A stretch of 64,000 nucleotides of DNA from Paracyclopina nana (GCA_019096065.1 JAGUCH010000001.1:11160001-11224000), one strand, 5' to 3'. Shown: positions 36,294-51,200, counted from the stretch's first letter. The notes: generated by a model not told the origin, from the sequence alone. Made by a program: numbers and translations.

Positions 36294-39200
36294 ATGGCCG
36301 ACGAGGAAATCATGGAGATCGAGAAGCGGCGAAATACTTCGTTTAAAATCACGAATATTTTGCCATCGAGGCCGGCCTCGAACGATCCCGAAGAAAGTGA
36401 TGACCCAGATGATTCTCACACAGAGGACATTTCTGGGAGTGACCTCGAAAATCTGCACCATTCTTTGGCCTCCGCGGCCTCCGCGACCTTCGTCGCAAGA
36501 GGAAGATTCAACATCTGGCCCGCAGCCGCTAATGAAACGTCGGCAGCCTCGGCAGCTTCTTCAGCCTCACCCGCGTCTGCGGCCTCGCATGCCACCTCAA
36601 ATGCTAACAATCACGTGGAAAAAGTGACTTCTACTAGAATCATGGCCACTGCTGGGGTCATGGCTAGTTTTCCCAACTCCAATAGGTACCAGTCTGATAC
36701 AGTGTTAAATTATGAGGCTTGAATTTGCTCTAAGCGTGCGGCCAAAAAAGTTGATGTCGAGGTTGCGTGAAGTTGATGCTCTGAATTTCCGATTCACTTC
36801 AACTAGCACTGAGTCATTGTTTACTTTCAGGCACAAGGTCGCCTATCCTCCGCACGGACCAACGGACCGATTTAAAGTGGTTAAAATCATGACCTCGAAG
36901 CCCCTTCGTAGAGGACGCTGGAGCGTTATTGACTACCCCGATAAAGAAAAGATTGTCATTCCTCCCAAGGATGCAGGTCAATCCACGCATCTGACTGCTC
37001 CACCCATGCTTGCAAGTCAACTGCACGCAGGTCAAGCTCATCAGCAGGCCAACCAGGGACAATGCAAGGGTCCTTCACAAGGCCAAACTCAGTCTCACCA
37101 AACAGCACAGCCGCAAAAGTCTGTTCAAGGCCAAGCTCAGCCTCAGCAAGCTGTTCAAACCCAGCAGCCTCAGGCTCAAGTTCAGTCTCAACAAGTTGTT
37201 CAAGGCCAACCTCAGCCTCAACAGGCTGTTCAAGGCCAAAATCAACCGCATCAACTTGTTCAGGGTCAAGTTCCTCCCAAGCAGCAGGTTGTCCAGGGTT
37301 CGGTTCAGTCTCAGCAACAAGCTGTTCAGGGCCAAGCTCAGGCTCAGCAACAAGTTGTTCAGGGCCAAGTTCAGCCTCAGCAACAAGTTGTTCAGGGCCA
37401 AGTTCAGTCCCAGCAACAAGTTGTTCAGGGCCAAGTTCAGCCCCAGCAACAAGCCGTTCAGGGGCAGCCGCAGCAAATTGTGCAAGGGCAACTACAACAG
37501 CCTCAGCAAGTTGTTCAAGGTCAAATACAGCAGCAAACTGTTCAAGGCCTAGTTCAGCAGCAAACTGTTCAAGGCCAAGTTCAGCAGCAATCTGTTCAAG
37601 GCCAAGTTCAGCAGCAAACTGTTCAAGGCCAAGTTCAGCAGCAACCCCAACAAGTTGTTCAGCAGCCTCAGCAGATCCTGGCTGGCCACCTACAGCAGCA
37701 ACAGGCTTGTCAGCAGCAAATTCCGGCCAGTCAAGCAGGACTACAAGTTGCTCAGAAGGTACACTCTACTGTTCAGGGTCATCCCCAGCAACATATGGGC
37801 CATCCAACTGCTCAAAATCAATCTCAGCAACATCAGATGGGCCAGCCCGCGCCTCACCAAGTTGCTGTTCAAATGAACCACCCTCAAATGAATCATCCTC
37901 AGCAGCACGTAGCCCAAGGCACAATTCATATGAGTCAACAAGGCTCTCTGCAGCAGCAGTGCCAGCAGCAAGTGGGTCAACCCTCCTCCAAGCAGATGGG
38001 TCAGCAGCCTGTTGCCTTCACAATTGGAAACGAAGCATTGACTATGACCCCTACTTCGATGCCTGTGGAGCAATCTGACCCAACGCAGCAGGTACACTTT
38101 TTTTATTCATTTTCATTCTTGTAATTGTATTTTAATATTACACCCTTTAGGTGTGGGCTCAGCAACTTAAGCCTACTCAGGAGTCCAAACCTGTCGGCCT
38201 CAATAGTGTCCAAACTGTTCCGGCCAATTTACACACTTTGGGTGCTCAAGCTCAACAGCAGCCTCCGTTGACCTCGGCCGATATTTCCATGGTTGCTACT
38301 TCACATCATACGTACCATGGACCTCAGGTATATTTCGAGTTACGGCTAAACAAATGTTTCATGGAACAAAAAATGTCCGAACAAGAGATGGATTGGGAAA
38401 ACTGTTTATTTGTGTTATAGAAGCGCCCCAATTTCCTGTTCTTGACTAGACAGGTAACACCCCGGCTCAAAAAGTGTCGTCGTCACGTCCACAAATTATT
38501 TACAGTTCACCAATTGTTAGAAATTCACAAAAAACTACTACTTTTCATCTGCAATGCAATAAGCACTTGTTAAATACTATCGGCATAGTATATAGCTCAG
38601 CTCAACCTTTGGTAAAACGAAAGTGCTGAGTCCGTCTTCACTCATCTTTTGAATAAGTTGTTTCTCAGACCGTCTCATTTTTCAGGCCTCGCATCAGCCT
38701 CTACCACAGCAAACTCCATCTCAGCATATGATTGCTCCGTCTGGTAGCGCAACACCAGCTGCACAAAGCCACGTAACTTCTGGAACTCCTGCTGCGGCCT
38801 CACAAGTAACGAAGCTCATTTGAAGTCCTCAGCTATATTATTTTACGCTTCATTTCCATTTAAGGCTTCGTCTCAATTCGTGAGGCCTATTGATCTTCCC
38901 AAATATCAGCCCCAGTTCATACCCTCCGGTCCTGGGTCGACTGTCAATTCAGTTCCTCCATCCAGGGATCCTAAGACACTCGGAGGCGTGGCCGCGTCCC
39001 AGGTGGGCACTCCGACTTTGAGCAACGTTGCCACCCCTCTGCCTGTCGTCACCCAAGTGGGTGTGGCCTCGCAGACTTACCTGGAGTCTGCAACACGTGA
39101 CAGCCATCCTATTGCTAGTGAAGAACTGGTTGAAAGGCTTGAAGAAATTTCAACCAGACAAGGATCTCCGGACGCTTCTGAGGACCCAGAAAGGTAGGCA

Positions 39201-42200
39201 GTACTTTATTAATCAAACCCCATGAAATATTCATGGCACTGCAGTGAAATGACTAGTTACGTCCCATAGTCACTATAGTCATAACAATAATTGAGAAAAA
39301 CTGCATTATGGTTTTGAGCATGTTGCCAATTTTCGGGGAATCATGCCCCCAGCAAACATACGCCTCGGAGTAGCTAGTCCTCCACTCCGGTGGATCACCC
39401 ATTTGCACCCATCAGCATTGCAGTTCAACCTGTGAATGTCTTTCGTGTCGGGTTCTACTGATCCGCCTACATGAAAAACAGACAGTCCATTCCAGGAGGG
39501 AAAAATCCTGCCCCCAGCGATCACATGATAGAAGTCAGGCCCTTAAAAAATAAGCTCATTCGAACATTCGGACTAATTATGAGCTACTAAGTACCATTGA
39601 TCCAAACTTCGTTTTCAATGTCGTAGAACTCTGTCCTCGCAGTTAACGAGGAGAGGCTGGTCTGTCCTCCACCAGTGACCACAACCACCTTTCGGTCACC
39701 CATTGATCGATTTATAAAGATGCCGCAAGCTGATCCTCCATACCTTGGAGTTATTGTTGGCGGACCAGGTCTGAACGTAAAGTCCACCAAGCTCACCATA
39801 TAAGTGTCTTTGTAGCTGGTGCCAGCATTGAATCCCCCTATCACCATTCCGGATTCGTTGTCGAATTGAACTGCACACATGCCAGCCTTTTGTAAGTTGG
39901 ATGGAATTAGCGGTCCAGTTTGGTAGCCATCGATTGTGATGATGTACGAAGTTGACCCAGTGTATCCACCAAACATCCAAACCCGCTCAGAGTCAAGTTG
40001 AAAAGAAATGCCGATCCAGAGAGCTTTTGGAATGGAAAATATCCTCCCGTCAAAACCAAATACTTGACACTTAAAGATATTGCCTGCATTGCCTCCAATG
40101 TAGCCACCACATATCACTGGATAAGTGTTGTTGACTAACCCCATCGTAGGATACTGCGATTGGCTGTAGCCTTTTTCTAAGCTATCGCAAATGTTCGATC
40201 CATCGTACAAATCTGTGACTGTAACCGTTGCATCCGATGGTCCCATAGCAGTTACCAGTAGCCCGTCCGTCTCAAGGTGAGGCTGAATGTATGGCATGAT
40301 CACCTCGTTAACCAATAATTCAGTGGGAGCATCAGTTGCATTGTCGGCCATTTTGAATTGGCGATACAGCTTGCAGTTAAACGTCGCATTGTCGTAACTT
40401 ACTCCTCCGCAGTCGTATTCACACTCAGCGCAGCATCGAGTGAGAGACTTAACTTGGATCGTCTTTATCTCGATGTGATTTGTCACATTTAGTGCAATGA
40501 AATGAGTTTGTAGCAGAAGTGAAGTAATGAAAGTGGGGCAAGCTAGGAATACTACAAGTCCTTTCATTTTGACGCGTGTATTCTGACTAGCCATGAGAAC
40601 CACTCAAAGTACAGTATTTTGTGGCTTACAAAATCAATCGCAATTTAATTATTGTAGAATATAGTTAATTGGTCTAGAAAAAAGCAGTAATGGAAGATTT
40701 TGGGCTTTAATAGCCTTCGAATTACTTTCAAAGTCTATCTTACTTTCGCACTTCAATAATATATTGATGTACGGCCAAAAAAGTAAATATTACATTATAT
40801 CCATTGCTTTGTTTTAGCCTCTCACTTGACGCATTCCAAAATCGTATTTTGAATGCTTACTATTTTGTGCCCAATGAGTCATTGTTGGCCAGACAAAGCT
40901 GATTTTCTGACTATGATAAAAAGATGCAAAATGCCAGAGGTTAAATTGATTTTGCTTGAATTTCAGGCCTTGAAAAAGGTCAAGCCTTTCTTCGTTTCAA
41001 TGCTCGTCTTTCTCACATTTTTACTGGGCATTTTGTTTGTTATCACAAGGCAGATGAAGCTGGCCCAGAAATGAAATGCAAGCCACTATGCGAAAACGCT
41101 ACCTTGAAATTGTTAGCTTTTTTAAAAATGCTAATGTAGCAGTAGTAGACCAAGATAAGGGTGTAGACTTCAAGGGTAGGCAGCTTTTTAAAGAGCTCTT
41201 TGAAACAAGGCCGAGGACACAAGCTTTCTTGCACCAGAGACGACAAAATAGTGTTCATCTTATTTACGAACTACTTCATGTGGTTAGATTGGCTAAAAAT
41301 GTACCAAAAGATCCATTTTTCTAATTAATGGCCTTAACAAATTGGCTTCGGCTGCACTAAAATTAATTTGCTTATGCAGATATACTGAAGTTGTTATTGT
41401 TTAGGTGCAGTTGCTGTTGCTGCACGATGTAGATTTATAGCATTCTTAAGTTTTTTCTGTGCGTTTCCTCCCAGTGCATTTCCGTGATGAGTGAACATTT
41501 GCTCATTTCCCCAATAATTCTCGTTGTTGCCGAGTGACCCATTTTCTTCTGGGAATGAATATGTCTCGCGCAGCTTTGCTCAAAAATTTCACAGAATGTC
41601 AAATATTCTGTGCTTCCTAGGAAAAAAATAATTACCTCGAAATTGCGCACTTACATTCTGATGACACCATGAATTAATTGGCCATTCGCAAAAATTCTGC
41701 TGATGGCAACAAATTGCTTTCACTTTCGTTGAGTACTTTTTCAAATACTGAAAAGAATTTTCTTTCTTTTCTAAATAGTTGTGAATGCATATACTATGTA
41801 GTAAGGTCAGTTTATGTGCTTTACATAAGGGTTTTGGCCTAGATTGGGTTGATAACCGGCTGAGTCTAGCTCGACTCCATCAAAGTCTGCCAAGTTTTTA
41901 AGGTCTTCTTCTCTTGTGTCGTTGAACCTTGAAACTTTCATGTGTCCTATGAAATCTTAATAGGTCACTGAAGCAGCTCTCAAATTGCCTTGACAACAGA
42001 AGCTGCTAGAAGCTTTCCAAAGTGACTTCAACACTGACGATGATTTTATTTGGTAATAAAAGGCTCACTTTTAAAAGCTGTGGACGTAATTTGATCAAGT
42101 GATAAAAATAGACATTTTCGAATTCCTTTGTGTCAATAATAACTTGAAATAATTGCCATTGCATACAAAGCTAATGAATGAAAATCCATAAGTTTATTGA

Positions 42201-45200
42201 ATAACAGGTTTGTTCGATTCGGGGCTAAAAGTACAAGATCAGAAAATGAGCTGAATGGCTAATGTTCTACTCCAAAGTCGAACTGGGCAAAGGACAAAGT
42301 TAAGGCCATTCAGGCATTAATTCATGATAGGAAACTCCCATTTTTAAAACTCTTGTTCGCAAGGCCACATTTCACTCATCTTCATCTAAGGCTTTTTAGC
42401 CTTTTAATTAGTGCATGAAATGACGTCACGAGACTTGAAGTGACCGCACATGTGCTCGACTTTCTGCTACTATGTAGTCGTGGGCGAGCGACTATTTTAT
42501 GTGACTTGGTAGACATTTTGTCGCCCGTTTGCCATTTTTTCTCTCGTCAAGCTCCAGTAAATTCAATGCGTGAGAAAGCTTGCAAATTTCAAGCCAACAA
42601 ATTTGAGGCATCTTTTAATGAGCATGCTTGTGATTCGCAAACACTGAACAGTAAGAAATTAACCTTCTTGCGGCACAAAGGGGTATTTTCAGCTGATGAC
42701 GTGCTAAACTTTACTGCTTGGTTGGTGAAGGTCAAAATTTTGCGCACCCCCTTCTGTCTGCTGGTTCAATTTGCAAGCAAACACAGTGGTCGACTCGAAT
42801 TTTTTTGTAACGAAACAGCGATGCGTTAATGGCCCTAATGCAGATGAGTAGAATATATCTTTGACACAGTGGAAGAGGTTGAGACCCAAACAAGTTTCCC
42901 ATCTTGATTAATTTCTAAGCCAGAATGCTTGGAAGTTTCCTATGCGAAGGCTAATCAGCCTGAACATTACTTTGATTCTTATCAATACTTTTATGCTGAA
43001 GTGGAATTTCGTTGCTTAGTGAAACAATATGGCATTGTAATTTAGTTTCCTTCACCTACATAGTTTTTACAGCGAGCGATGTTCAGCCGAGTGTGTACTT
43101 GTGCTAAAAGTGCTGCTAGTTAGTCTAGGACATGCAGAATCTTGGCCAGTCATAAACGGAGTGCTGTACTGCCAAAATGACCTCGATTGTTTCAAAAACC
43201 TAAGTCAATCCTGCATTTGTCGTCAGAGGAAAGTGCAACGACAACAAAAATCAACAAATGTGTGTGCGTTAGACTACGGCGCGCCCATCGTTGACTTTCC
43301 GTACTTTTTGCTGAAAATCCATCAGTCTTGGCCAACTAGATCGGCTACTCAGTCATTCTAGTAAAACATCGAACTCTAAATAAAGGGTAAACAGCTCGTT
43401 GTTGCTTTGAATAGCTGTATTTTTCATAGTAAGTTTTGATTGCTTTTAATCAATTGGCCATATGTTAGTTTAAGAGCAGCTTGTGCCTATAACGTTTTTT
43501 GGCTTTGATTTGAGGCAAATAAAGGAAATGACTTCACTGTGGCCATTGTTTTGAATTTACCAACCTTCTTGACTCTTGCGGTTTTAGCAACATTGAATCG
43601 ACAAAGCAAACTTAAAGGATGTGTAACGAACAAAGTTATTTTACTTGAGTGGTCAAAATCTGCCCGAGATTTGCTGAAACCTTATGAATCCTCTTTTGGC
43701 CTGATCATCATCTTAAAGCAATCTGTCTTACTATGATCTACTCAGCGTTCCACACAAAAAGTTGCACTTTGCCTCTAGAGCTCCCATTATTTAGACTTCC
43801 TTGTTGTCTCTCATCATCGCGTTCGGCTCATGTCCAGCGCGTGACGTCAGCTTATTTTGGAGCCCTACGGGAATTCATTCAGTAGTTTTAAGGCCTCATA
43901 ACTACGCTGAAGTCCTTGATAAAATGGCGGCAATCATACGAGAAGAGCCTCTCTTAAAGCAGCTAGTGCGAACCAGGGCTCTGAGGGGGCGTGACAGTTC
44001 AGCCTCGCCCACTAGGCGGAACTTGGCCTCTGGAAAAGGGGGAGTGGCCCACAGATCAAGCAGCCAGCCTCCTCTGAGGCAGCAGCACAATGTGTACCAG
44101 TTGCATATTTTGCCCTACAATTGGGTATACCCCATGGCCACGCCCATCAATAGCATGATTGCGGCTGCGCCCCTCAAAAAGCTGAGCTCCGTCTCGCAGC
44201 CTGATTTAAGCAAACTGATGGCCACGCCTCCAATGGCCACTCTTAGCAGGTGCTCCACGCCCTCCACCAACATTTCGCCGTATTTGAGCCCATTGAATTT
44301 GTCGAGAGCGGCCACGCCCACTCCCACACAATGGACGGCGTGGCCTGATGCCAACAATAATAGCAGCACCAACAAATCCACGTGTCAGTGCCCCACCGAG
44401 AATGCGTGTTTCTCCAGCCTGTGTTGTCAAATTTGTAAACTGTTTCCTCATAAAGGCAGAAAAAGTGTGGAAAGTGCTAAAAATGCAAATTTGTCTGCTG
44501 CATCAACTACGTTCCTGCCTGACAATTTCAGCAATTTATTTCGGCCTATTTTTGCAAGGTAACAAAAATGTTCATATTTCGTGTTAGATGGCGCTCTGTG
44601 TGAATCAGTTGTTGCGTCAGTGAATAGCGACGCGCCACCTATAGGCAACTTAACGAATTCATTTATTGTATGGCAACGAGTTAAGTGGATCTTAATAAAA
44701 GTTTTGCCATCTATAGGAATTAGAAAAACAATTGTTGGGTAGATGGCAGCAGGTGTTAGTGCAAGAGTAGGCCTGGTTCATCTCTTGTCAATCCGGCATT
44801 GTTTATTTTGCCTACAAATGTCAAAAGTGTTTTGTCAAATGTCAGCTGTAGATGTAAAACTAATGGGATTGCAGCCAAATGTGAGACTGAGAATCACATC
44901 AAGTGTTTGGGAAGATGAAAAAGCAGGTCATTCTTTATTTATAAGGGTCTTTCTGTTTGTTAAAGTAACGTATTAGATTACGCAATATCAGTATTTTTTA
45001 TGCATGACATGTAAAACGAATGCTTAGTTTTTCACAGACAGTTGAGTGCAAAAAATATTTTCAAAATCTCTTGGTAACCTAGGATAAGTCTCCTCGATCT
45101 TTGTTAGATAGTTAGCAACCATTAATTAGGTTGAATGCATAATGCAATGTGCATTTCCTCTTAAAGATACGAAAAGTACGCTATGTTTTGTACCCTAACC

Positions 45201-48200
45201 GGATTTTTCCGGCTTTTCGGGCCTCTTTTGCAACTTTCTCGAGCTTTCTACATAACTTGGTGCCTTGAAAACTGGGCTGCTGCACCGCTCAGCTTTCTCG
45301 TCTCAGATGGAAAAAAGCTATTGTGTCTGAGCGATAAAAAATGGCGCCAAATTGTCTAGTCTATCATCTTATTTTTTCCTCTTATTTTCCAGGTATGTTC
45401 AATTCTTGAAGTTACTCTACGTGGGTCGTAAGTTGGCTTAAAATTTCAATGTATGTCCAAAATAGTGCTGAAGTCGACCAAATTACCTCCATGGCAGCCG
45501 GCAGTAATTTGAGCTATCATGGCAGCAAAAGATCGTCTGCTGCTGAGATCACTGCGAATTTCCGTAGCTCTGGCGCTGTCCTTCGGCGCAGTAGCAGTAT
45601 CAATAGCGCCCAACATCAGCTGCCAACTGCGCCGCCTGCGCCGTCCGTGCCGGGCTCACCTATTTTAGGTGGACCCAATAAAGAGCAAAGATTTCTCATT
45701 GCCTCCTTCTGCAGGTTAGATGAGTGTGAATTAACCAGTTTTCCCGAGATTTTTTAACCCCGCAGCAAGGCTACTAATTTTGTTGAATTTTATTGGTGTG
45801 CCCCTAATAATGCTTAGAAATTTAGGAAGAAGTCAGCAGTTCTCAGTTCAGTTTTCCCTTGGAAACATGAATAAGCGCCTTAAGAGGTCTGGTATGTTTC
45901 GTGTTGTGTGCTTTGGTCGTATGATTCATAATTACATGCAATGAATCATTTCTTGAGTGATACCAGATTTGATGGCTTTTTCTGGCCATATCTGGTCATG
46001 TGGTAATCAGAAAAATATGGATTTTTGCCTTGCTTATCACGCCAATTTGTACTCTCCATTCTAGCCTAGTAACTCGGTTGCTAAGCTCAAAACTTGATCA
46101 CGTGCACAGTAGACAAGTAGGTGAAGTAGTTGAATCATCTGTTAATACATGAAATGTTTGTTTACTGTTACCAAGCGCTAAATTAGAATATTATGAGATG
46201 AGTCATGCAGATAAATTGTCGGGTTCGTTTAAGCAAAACTTCCATTTGGAACCTTTCATCTCGGTAATTTTCCTCTGATTCAAAAAGTTGAAAAACAGGT
46301 TATTGTGCGTACGTATGGAATCTTCATTAAGTTAAATGGCCTCTGTTGGGTCCATCAAGTCTGCTAATTCTGTAATGCTATTGAACAGTCATCAGAAAAT
46401 TCCTTGCAATTTTATTGCGAAGAGAATGTTTATGGCTATTAGCAGACGTGAGCTCATTGTTTGTTTGCTTAGCCTCATGTTGAGTACTTTTACCATGCGT
46501 ATGTTAAGCTTCATTTTTTACATTCATACATGCATTCATTTTTGGCGCCATGAAGTCTGTTTTTCCTCCATTGTCTCATTTTCCGGCGCCAGTCCGTCTA
46601 TATTGACTTCTCGTATTTTTGCCTTGGTAACAAGGTGGGTTAAATGAAGCAGGATTTTCAGGGCCATGCGCACTGTGGAGGAACCATGCAAAAAGTGGCT
46701 TTTGATGGGTTTTTTCCCAACTTAATTGGCTCTTAGTGTCCATGGGTTGGAGCCGGCCGGTACATTTTGAGACCTGCGAGCTTGTTTTTTTTTAAGCGCA
46801 GGGTGATTCGTGTTTGAAAATTAGGTCAACGCTGTCGTACACTTGTGACTTTTTGATGTGTCTCTTTCAAGGATTTTTTGTCACAACACACCTTTGCATG
46901 CTCGCCGTTGTTGACAAAAGCCCTGCAATTTCACCGCAATTGCTGCTAGCCCTTGATAAAAAACCTCTGAAAAAGAGTCGAGGAGCCTTTCTAGCTCAAC
47001 GCCTTTTTCGTTTATGCTGCAATAATTGCCATTATGGTGATGGATGATGTACCGAAAAACTGCATTGATCCAGAAATGCGAAAAAAATGTTGCCATAAGG
47101 AAGTTGAGCGCCGCAAACCAGCTGCAGTGCATCAAGTACGTTGCTTCTATGCGTCACCCTGTTCAGGAGCAAAACAAAGGCGCCCGCACGCCGCCCTTGC
47201 TTAAAAGATTTAGTTGAGCAGTAGTGAAAAGTGCGGTAAACAAAAGGACATTTGACGAGAAAATGTACATGGTATTCGTCTTCCCCTGGATGTTCCTCAT
47301 CCTCTACTTGTTCTTCATGTGCTTTGACAAGTGAAGGGTAAGCATGAATAGCCTTGAAAAAAGCAAAAAGCCACGGCTCACTTGGATTTCTTTGTATGGC
47401 CTCACCTTGGCCTTCATTTTCAAGTACTTTGGCCTTGTGTTGTAGTTCATAAAAAAGTCCTCAATTCAAGCTTCGAAAGACTGGCATTGTCAATACAGTG
47501 AAGGAAGTGGGTCTGATATTGTTGGCCTTTTTAATTCGATAAATCAATTAAAGGCTGCCTTGGATGGATGAGAAATGAATGGCCATAGTTGGAAGTGAAA
47601 CATCTTGAGTCGAGATGGTATATCCTTGGCCTTTGTTTCGCATCGGTTGCACTTTTTAATAATTCAGTGGGGTTGCTAGCAAGTACGCTTATTGTCCGAC
47701 TCGGCCTTTTTCAAGGGCTTGCAAGGTCAAAGTTTGCAAAGAGGCCAAAAATAGCAGCATTTAACAAGTTTTCGAAGGGTGGGGAAAGTTTCAAGGGCAA
47801 AAGTTGGAGCACGAGCAAATTAAGTCTCAATCGAAGCGTAGTGCAAAATATGGCCATTAGTACATGGGAATTTCATGAATAATGGATTTTTTCGGGATGG
47901 CGTCCAAAATGCTGAGACATGTTCAGAGTGATGGGTGAAAGCTGAGCGTGGCTTTCTGTTGGCGCCCCTAACTGAAAGTTGAGAGCTGGCGTCAGCTGAC
48001 AGTTCAGCTGCTCTTGCCACTAAAGCAGAGAGGAGACTGTGAAAAAACATGATTGAAATTTTCTTTCTGGATGACGATCACCCAGGAGGAAATTAAATAA
48101 GTGAGCGATGCAGCCAGGACACGCCGTGAAACTGCCCGGATCCGGATTAGAAACGACTTTAAGCCATCACCATAACGGAGTCATGACTTACAGCCATTAC

Positions 48201-51200
48201 GTTAACGGATCCATTTTGTCTGTGCCAAAAGTTAGCGCTATATCAGCAGCAGCGGCCAAAAGGTCATCCACTGACGAAGGTGTGAACGGACTGGTTAAGT
48301 CATTTCTGGGGTACGTTGATCATTCTCTTATTCGGAGCAATTGATGAGAAGCATATTGGCGAAGCCTTACAAATTTTTCGTTGCATAGATTTCGTAATCC
48401 CTTTGCATATCAAGGATCGATGCTGAATGTTTGTCCTTCGTAGATGGAAAAAATAGCGCTCTTTATTTGAATAGAGGGCCTAAATGCCCTATAAGTTGGC
48501 AAGGAGTGATACTTAATGTAGATAAAGTAGGAGCTTAGGAGCAGACGATGACATGAGATCCTCCTGTCTTGAATCCTTACTTTATAATTCAGTGCGTGTA
48601 TAGTTTATTTACCTTAAAGGCTGCTTCTCTACTAAACGTCTTCGATTCGTTCAAGTTTTATCGCGAAACTGCCACTGTGATCAAGTAATTGAAGGAGAAA
48701 AACATCAGCTAAAGTAAGCCTTGGAAGCCCTATACTTTAACTCGATTCCCTTGTTGGGTAAAAAAGCATGGAAATTGGAGTACAAGTCTGACTGAACATG
48801 AGCTACGGGAAAGTCATAACAAATACAGCGAAGTTGCTGAATAAACAGAGCCTACTAGCTTTCGAGGATAATGTAATGTAAACTTACTCAATAGCATTTC
48901 TTCTGGATTTTAAATGCTAGGAGAGAAATAAAATCCGGATTTGGCGAGTCATCCGTGACTTGTGCGGAGCTGGAAATGCAAAAAATTCGCTAATGCAGAA
49001 AGTACTTCTCTGCTTACGTAAAGGAGTAGACTTCGACGCAAAATTGCTTTCTGCGTGCATGGCAACCATGCTTTATTTGTTTCCTTCCAAAATCTTGTCA
49101 AAGTTGAGCGTAGGGATCGAAGAGCACTTGATTTTCGCTAGGTTCATTGCTCCTCAACTAAAACAAATTGAGAGTATTATAGCCCAAGACTACCATTATG
49201 TTTTGCTGAAGACACGGCACAAATATCTCATTTGATTGGATTTTTTCTATTTTACGTTAGTTTTACATGCTTTACCCGTGCGGATTTCTTCGGTACGTCT
49301 TTTTGAGACTAATTAATATTTCTGCAATTTTGCTCCTGATGGGTTGAAATTTTAGCTTTGTGAATATCAGCAAAATCAACCTGTCCGTTTTCTTTATGTA
49401 ATCACATTACACAATATAACTTATTGCGTAGACATTGCAAGTAATACATACATGTCAGGTCCGAATTAGGGAATGTCTTGAATTAATCTGTATCTTGTTA
49501 TATGGAGAGCTTTCCTCCTAAGCCTCATCGACTTTCGAATATCTTCTTTTACTTTGCATAAAATGATGCACCAACAGAAAAGTTTCGCATTAATCATTGA
49601 CAGGAAGTGTTTATTATTAGGAAAGTGTATTTTGGCAGCTTCATGACAAATCAAATTAGCAGTAGTAAAAATGGCCTTGGATTTGTTTACTACACAGCTT
49701 TCTTTTTGGCCTTCAAGAATGCTTCATTGTTTGCTATAAAGTGCTTTTTTGAATTACTCCTGCACATCATCCAAAGGCTTCTTCTTTTATGTCAGGCTCT
49801 TGAGTGTTTCTAGCTAGTGGTACGAAAACGATTTTCCATAGATGTATCTGTGGATAATTTTGTTGTCGTGAATCATCCAAGCATGTATGGCAAATTCTTT
49901 CTTTTTGTCCAAGAATTTCTTGGCTTGATGCCTGAAATCTCTAGAAAGGCAAACGCAGTCTTCAGTTTGACTTCGAGCATAGATGCAACTCTTCAGTATT
50001 CTTGAATCAAAAGTGATGAGAACTTACTAGTGTCAGAGCTTTGCAAAAACATGGGCAAAATTCCTTCAATTCACCAATTTCAAACCAGAAAAGAGTTGGG
50101 CAGTGCTTTGAATTTATGCTTCAAAGAAACTGGCAAAAGGTGAGCTGGCTCTTAGTTATTAAAAGTAGTAAGTTAGCTTAGATCAAAATTATGTAAAAGC
50201 CTGATAATATCGTATTTGAAGTGTCTATAAACAAACACGCCATAGCTGTTTTTGTGATCCAGTTTTAGTGCTGAAGAATCTGCGTTGTATGTGAGATACT
50301 ATGGACAAATTATTGGCTGACAATTCGGAAAATAATGCTGAGCAGGGCATACTGAAAAGGCCTAACAATTTGAACGTAAACAAGAAAAAAGTCACTTATG
50401 ACTTGAGGCAGTAAGCAAGCTCTTTTTATCTATGCATCCCTGATGAGAAGATGGAAAATTGCGGAACCTGTATCTGATAATTGTACGCGGAGCACATCAC
50501 CTGATTTTTGGGCGTACGAACTTTTCTCTCCTACATGATGGCAGGCTTAGAATTCGTTGCCCTCGGGCTTCAAGTTCTAGGCTAGAGGTTTTCATGCACC
50601 TGTGTCTGTGTCTCACTTTTATTGGATCGTCCAGTTGCATCCAGTCTGTTGGGGCGTCGTCGTCGCCTCCCTTTGTTTTCTGCAACAAGGATAATATCTT
50701 GGGATGGTCAAGCACTTTGATCGAGCACCTCTGAATCTGCCAGGATTATCTTCATGCATAATTTTTATTATTTTTTTTATTCGTTGGATTGCATTTACTG
50801 TGCATTCCGACGTATGTGCATTTGGTAGCTTTATCGAACTTGGTCTTGTTTTTGATGCATGATGTCTAAGCTATAACAAAAAATTAAATAGTTCTCATTT
50901 ACTTGAGGTCTAATTTCAGCTATTTCAATTAATGCGTTTTTGCATTGGAATGTATTCTCTAAGGTCTTTAAGCTGGTATTACGTCTCGTGCTACCAGATT
51001 TGAAATATTTACATAAACTTCAATGACGTCAGTAGGTTCGATTGAAGCAGAAAAACATATCTTCGTGTGCTTGAGGGCAGCTCTCATGGTTCATTCCTGA
51101 AAAATAATCTTAAAAAATTAATCGTAGCAAAAAACTACTTTTGTGCGCTCTATATTATTGGGACACAGAAAGTGAAGGTACGCTGAATTTGCTCCCAGCC

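Noticed and set aside
41076-41324. 82-codon open frame in the bunched intron
   Set aside because: No family match, no promoter or splice context; length is compatible with chance.
42440-42829. 129-codon open frame in the bunched intron
   Set aside because: Opens at a non-ATG codon and has mixed low-complexity composition with no recognisable domain.
46336-46634. Frame MASVGSIKSANS... ending at donor AACAAG|GTGGGT in phase 2, possibly another bunched first exon
   Set aside because: Phase fits, but the peptide is unusually hydrophobic and AT-rich and the start is unsupported; phase agreement alone has a one-in-three chance.
48960-49235. 91-codon frame in the bunched intron
   Set aside because: No ATG at its start, no family match, no splice signals in a useful phase.
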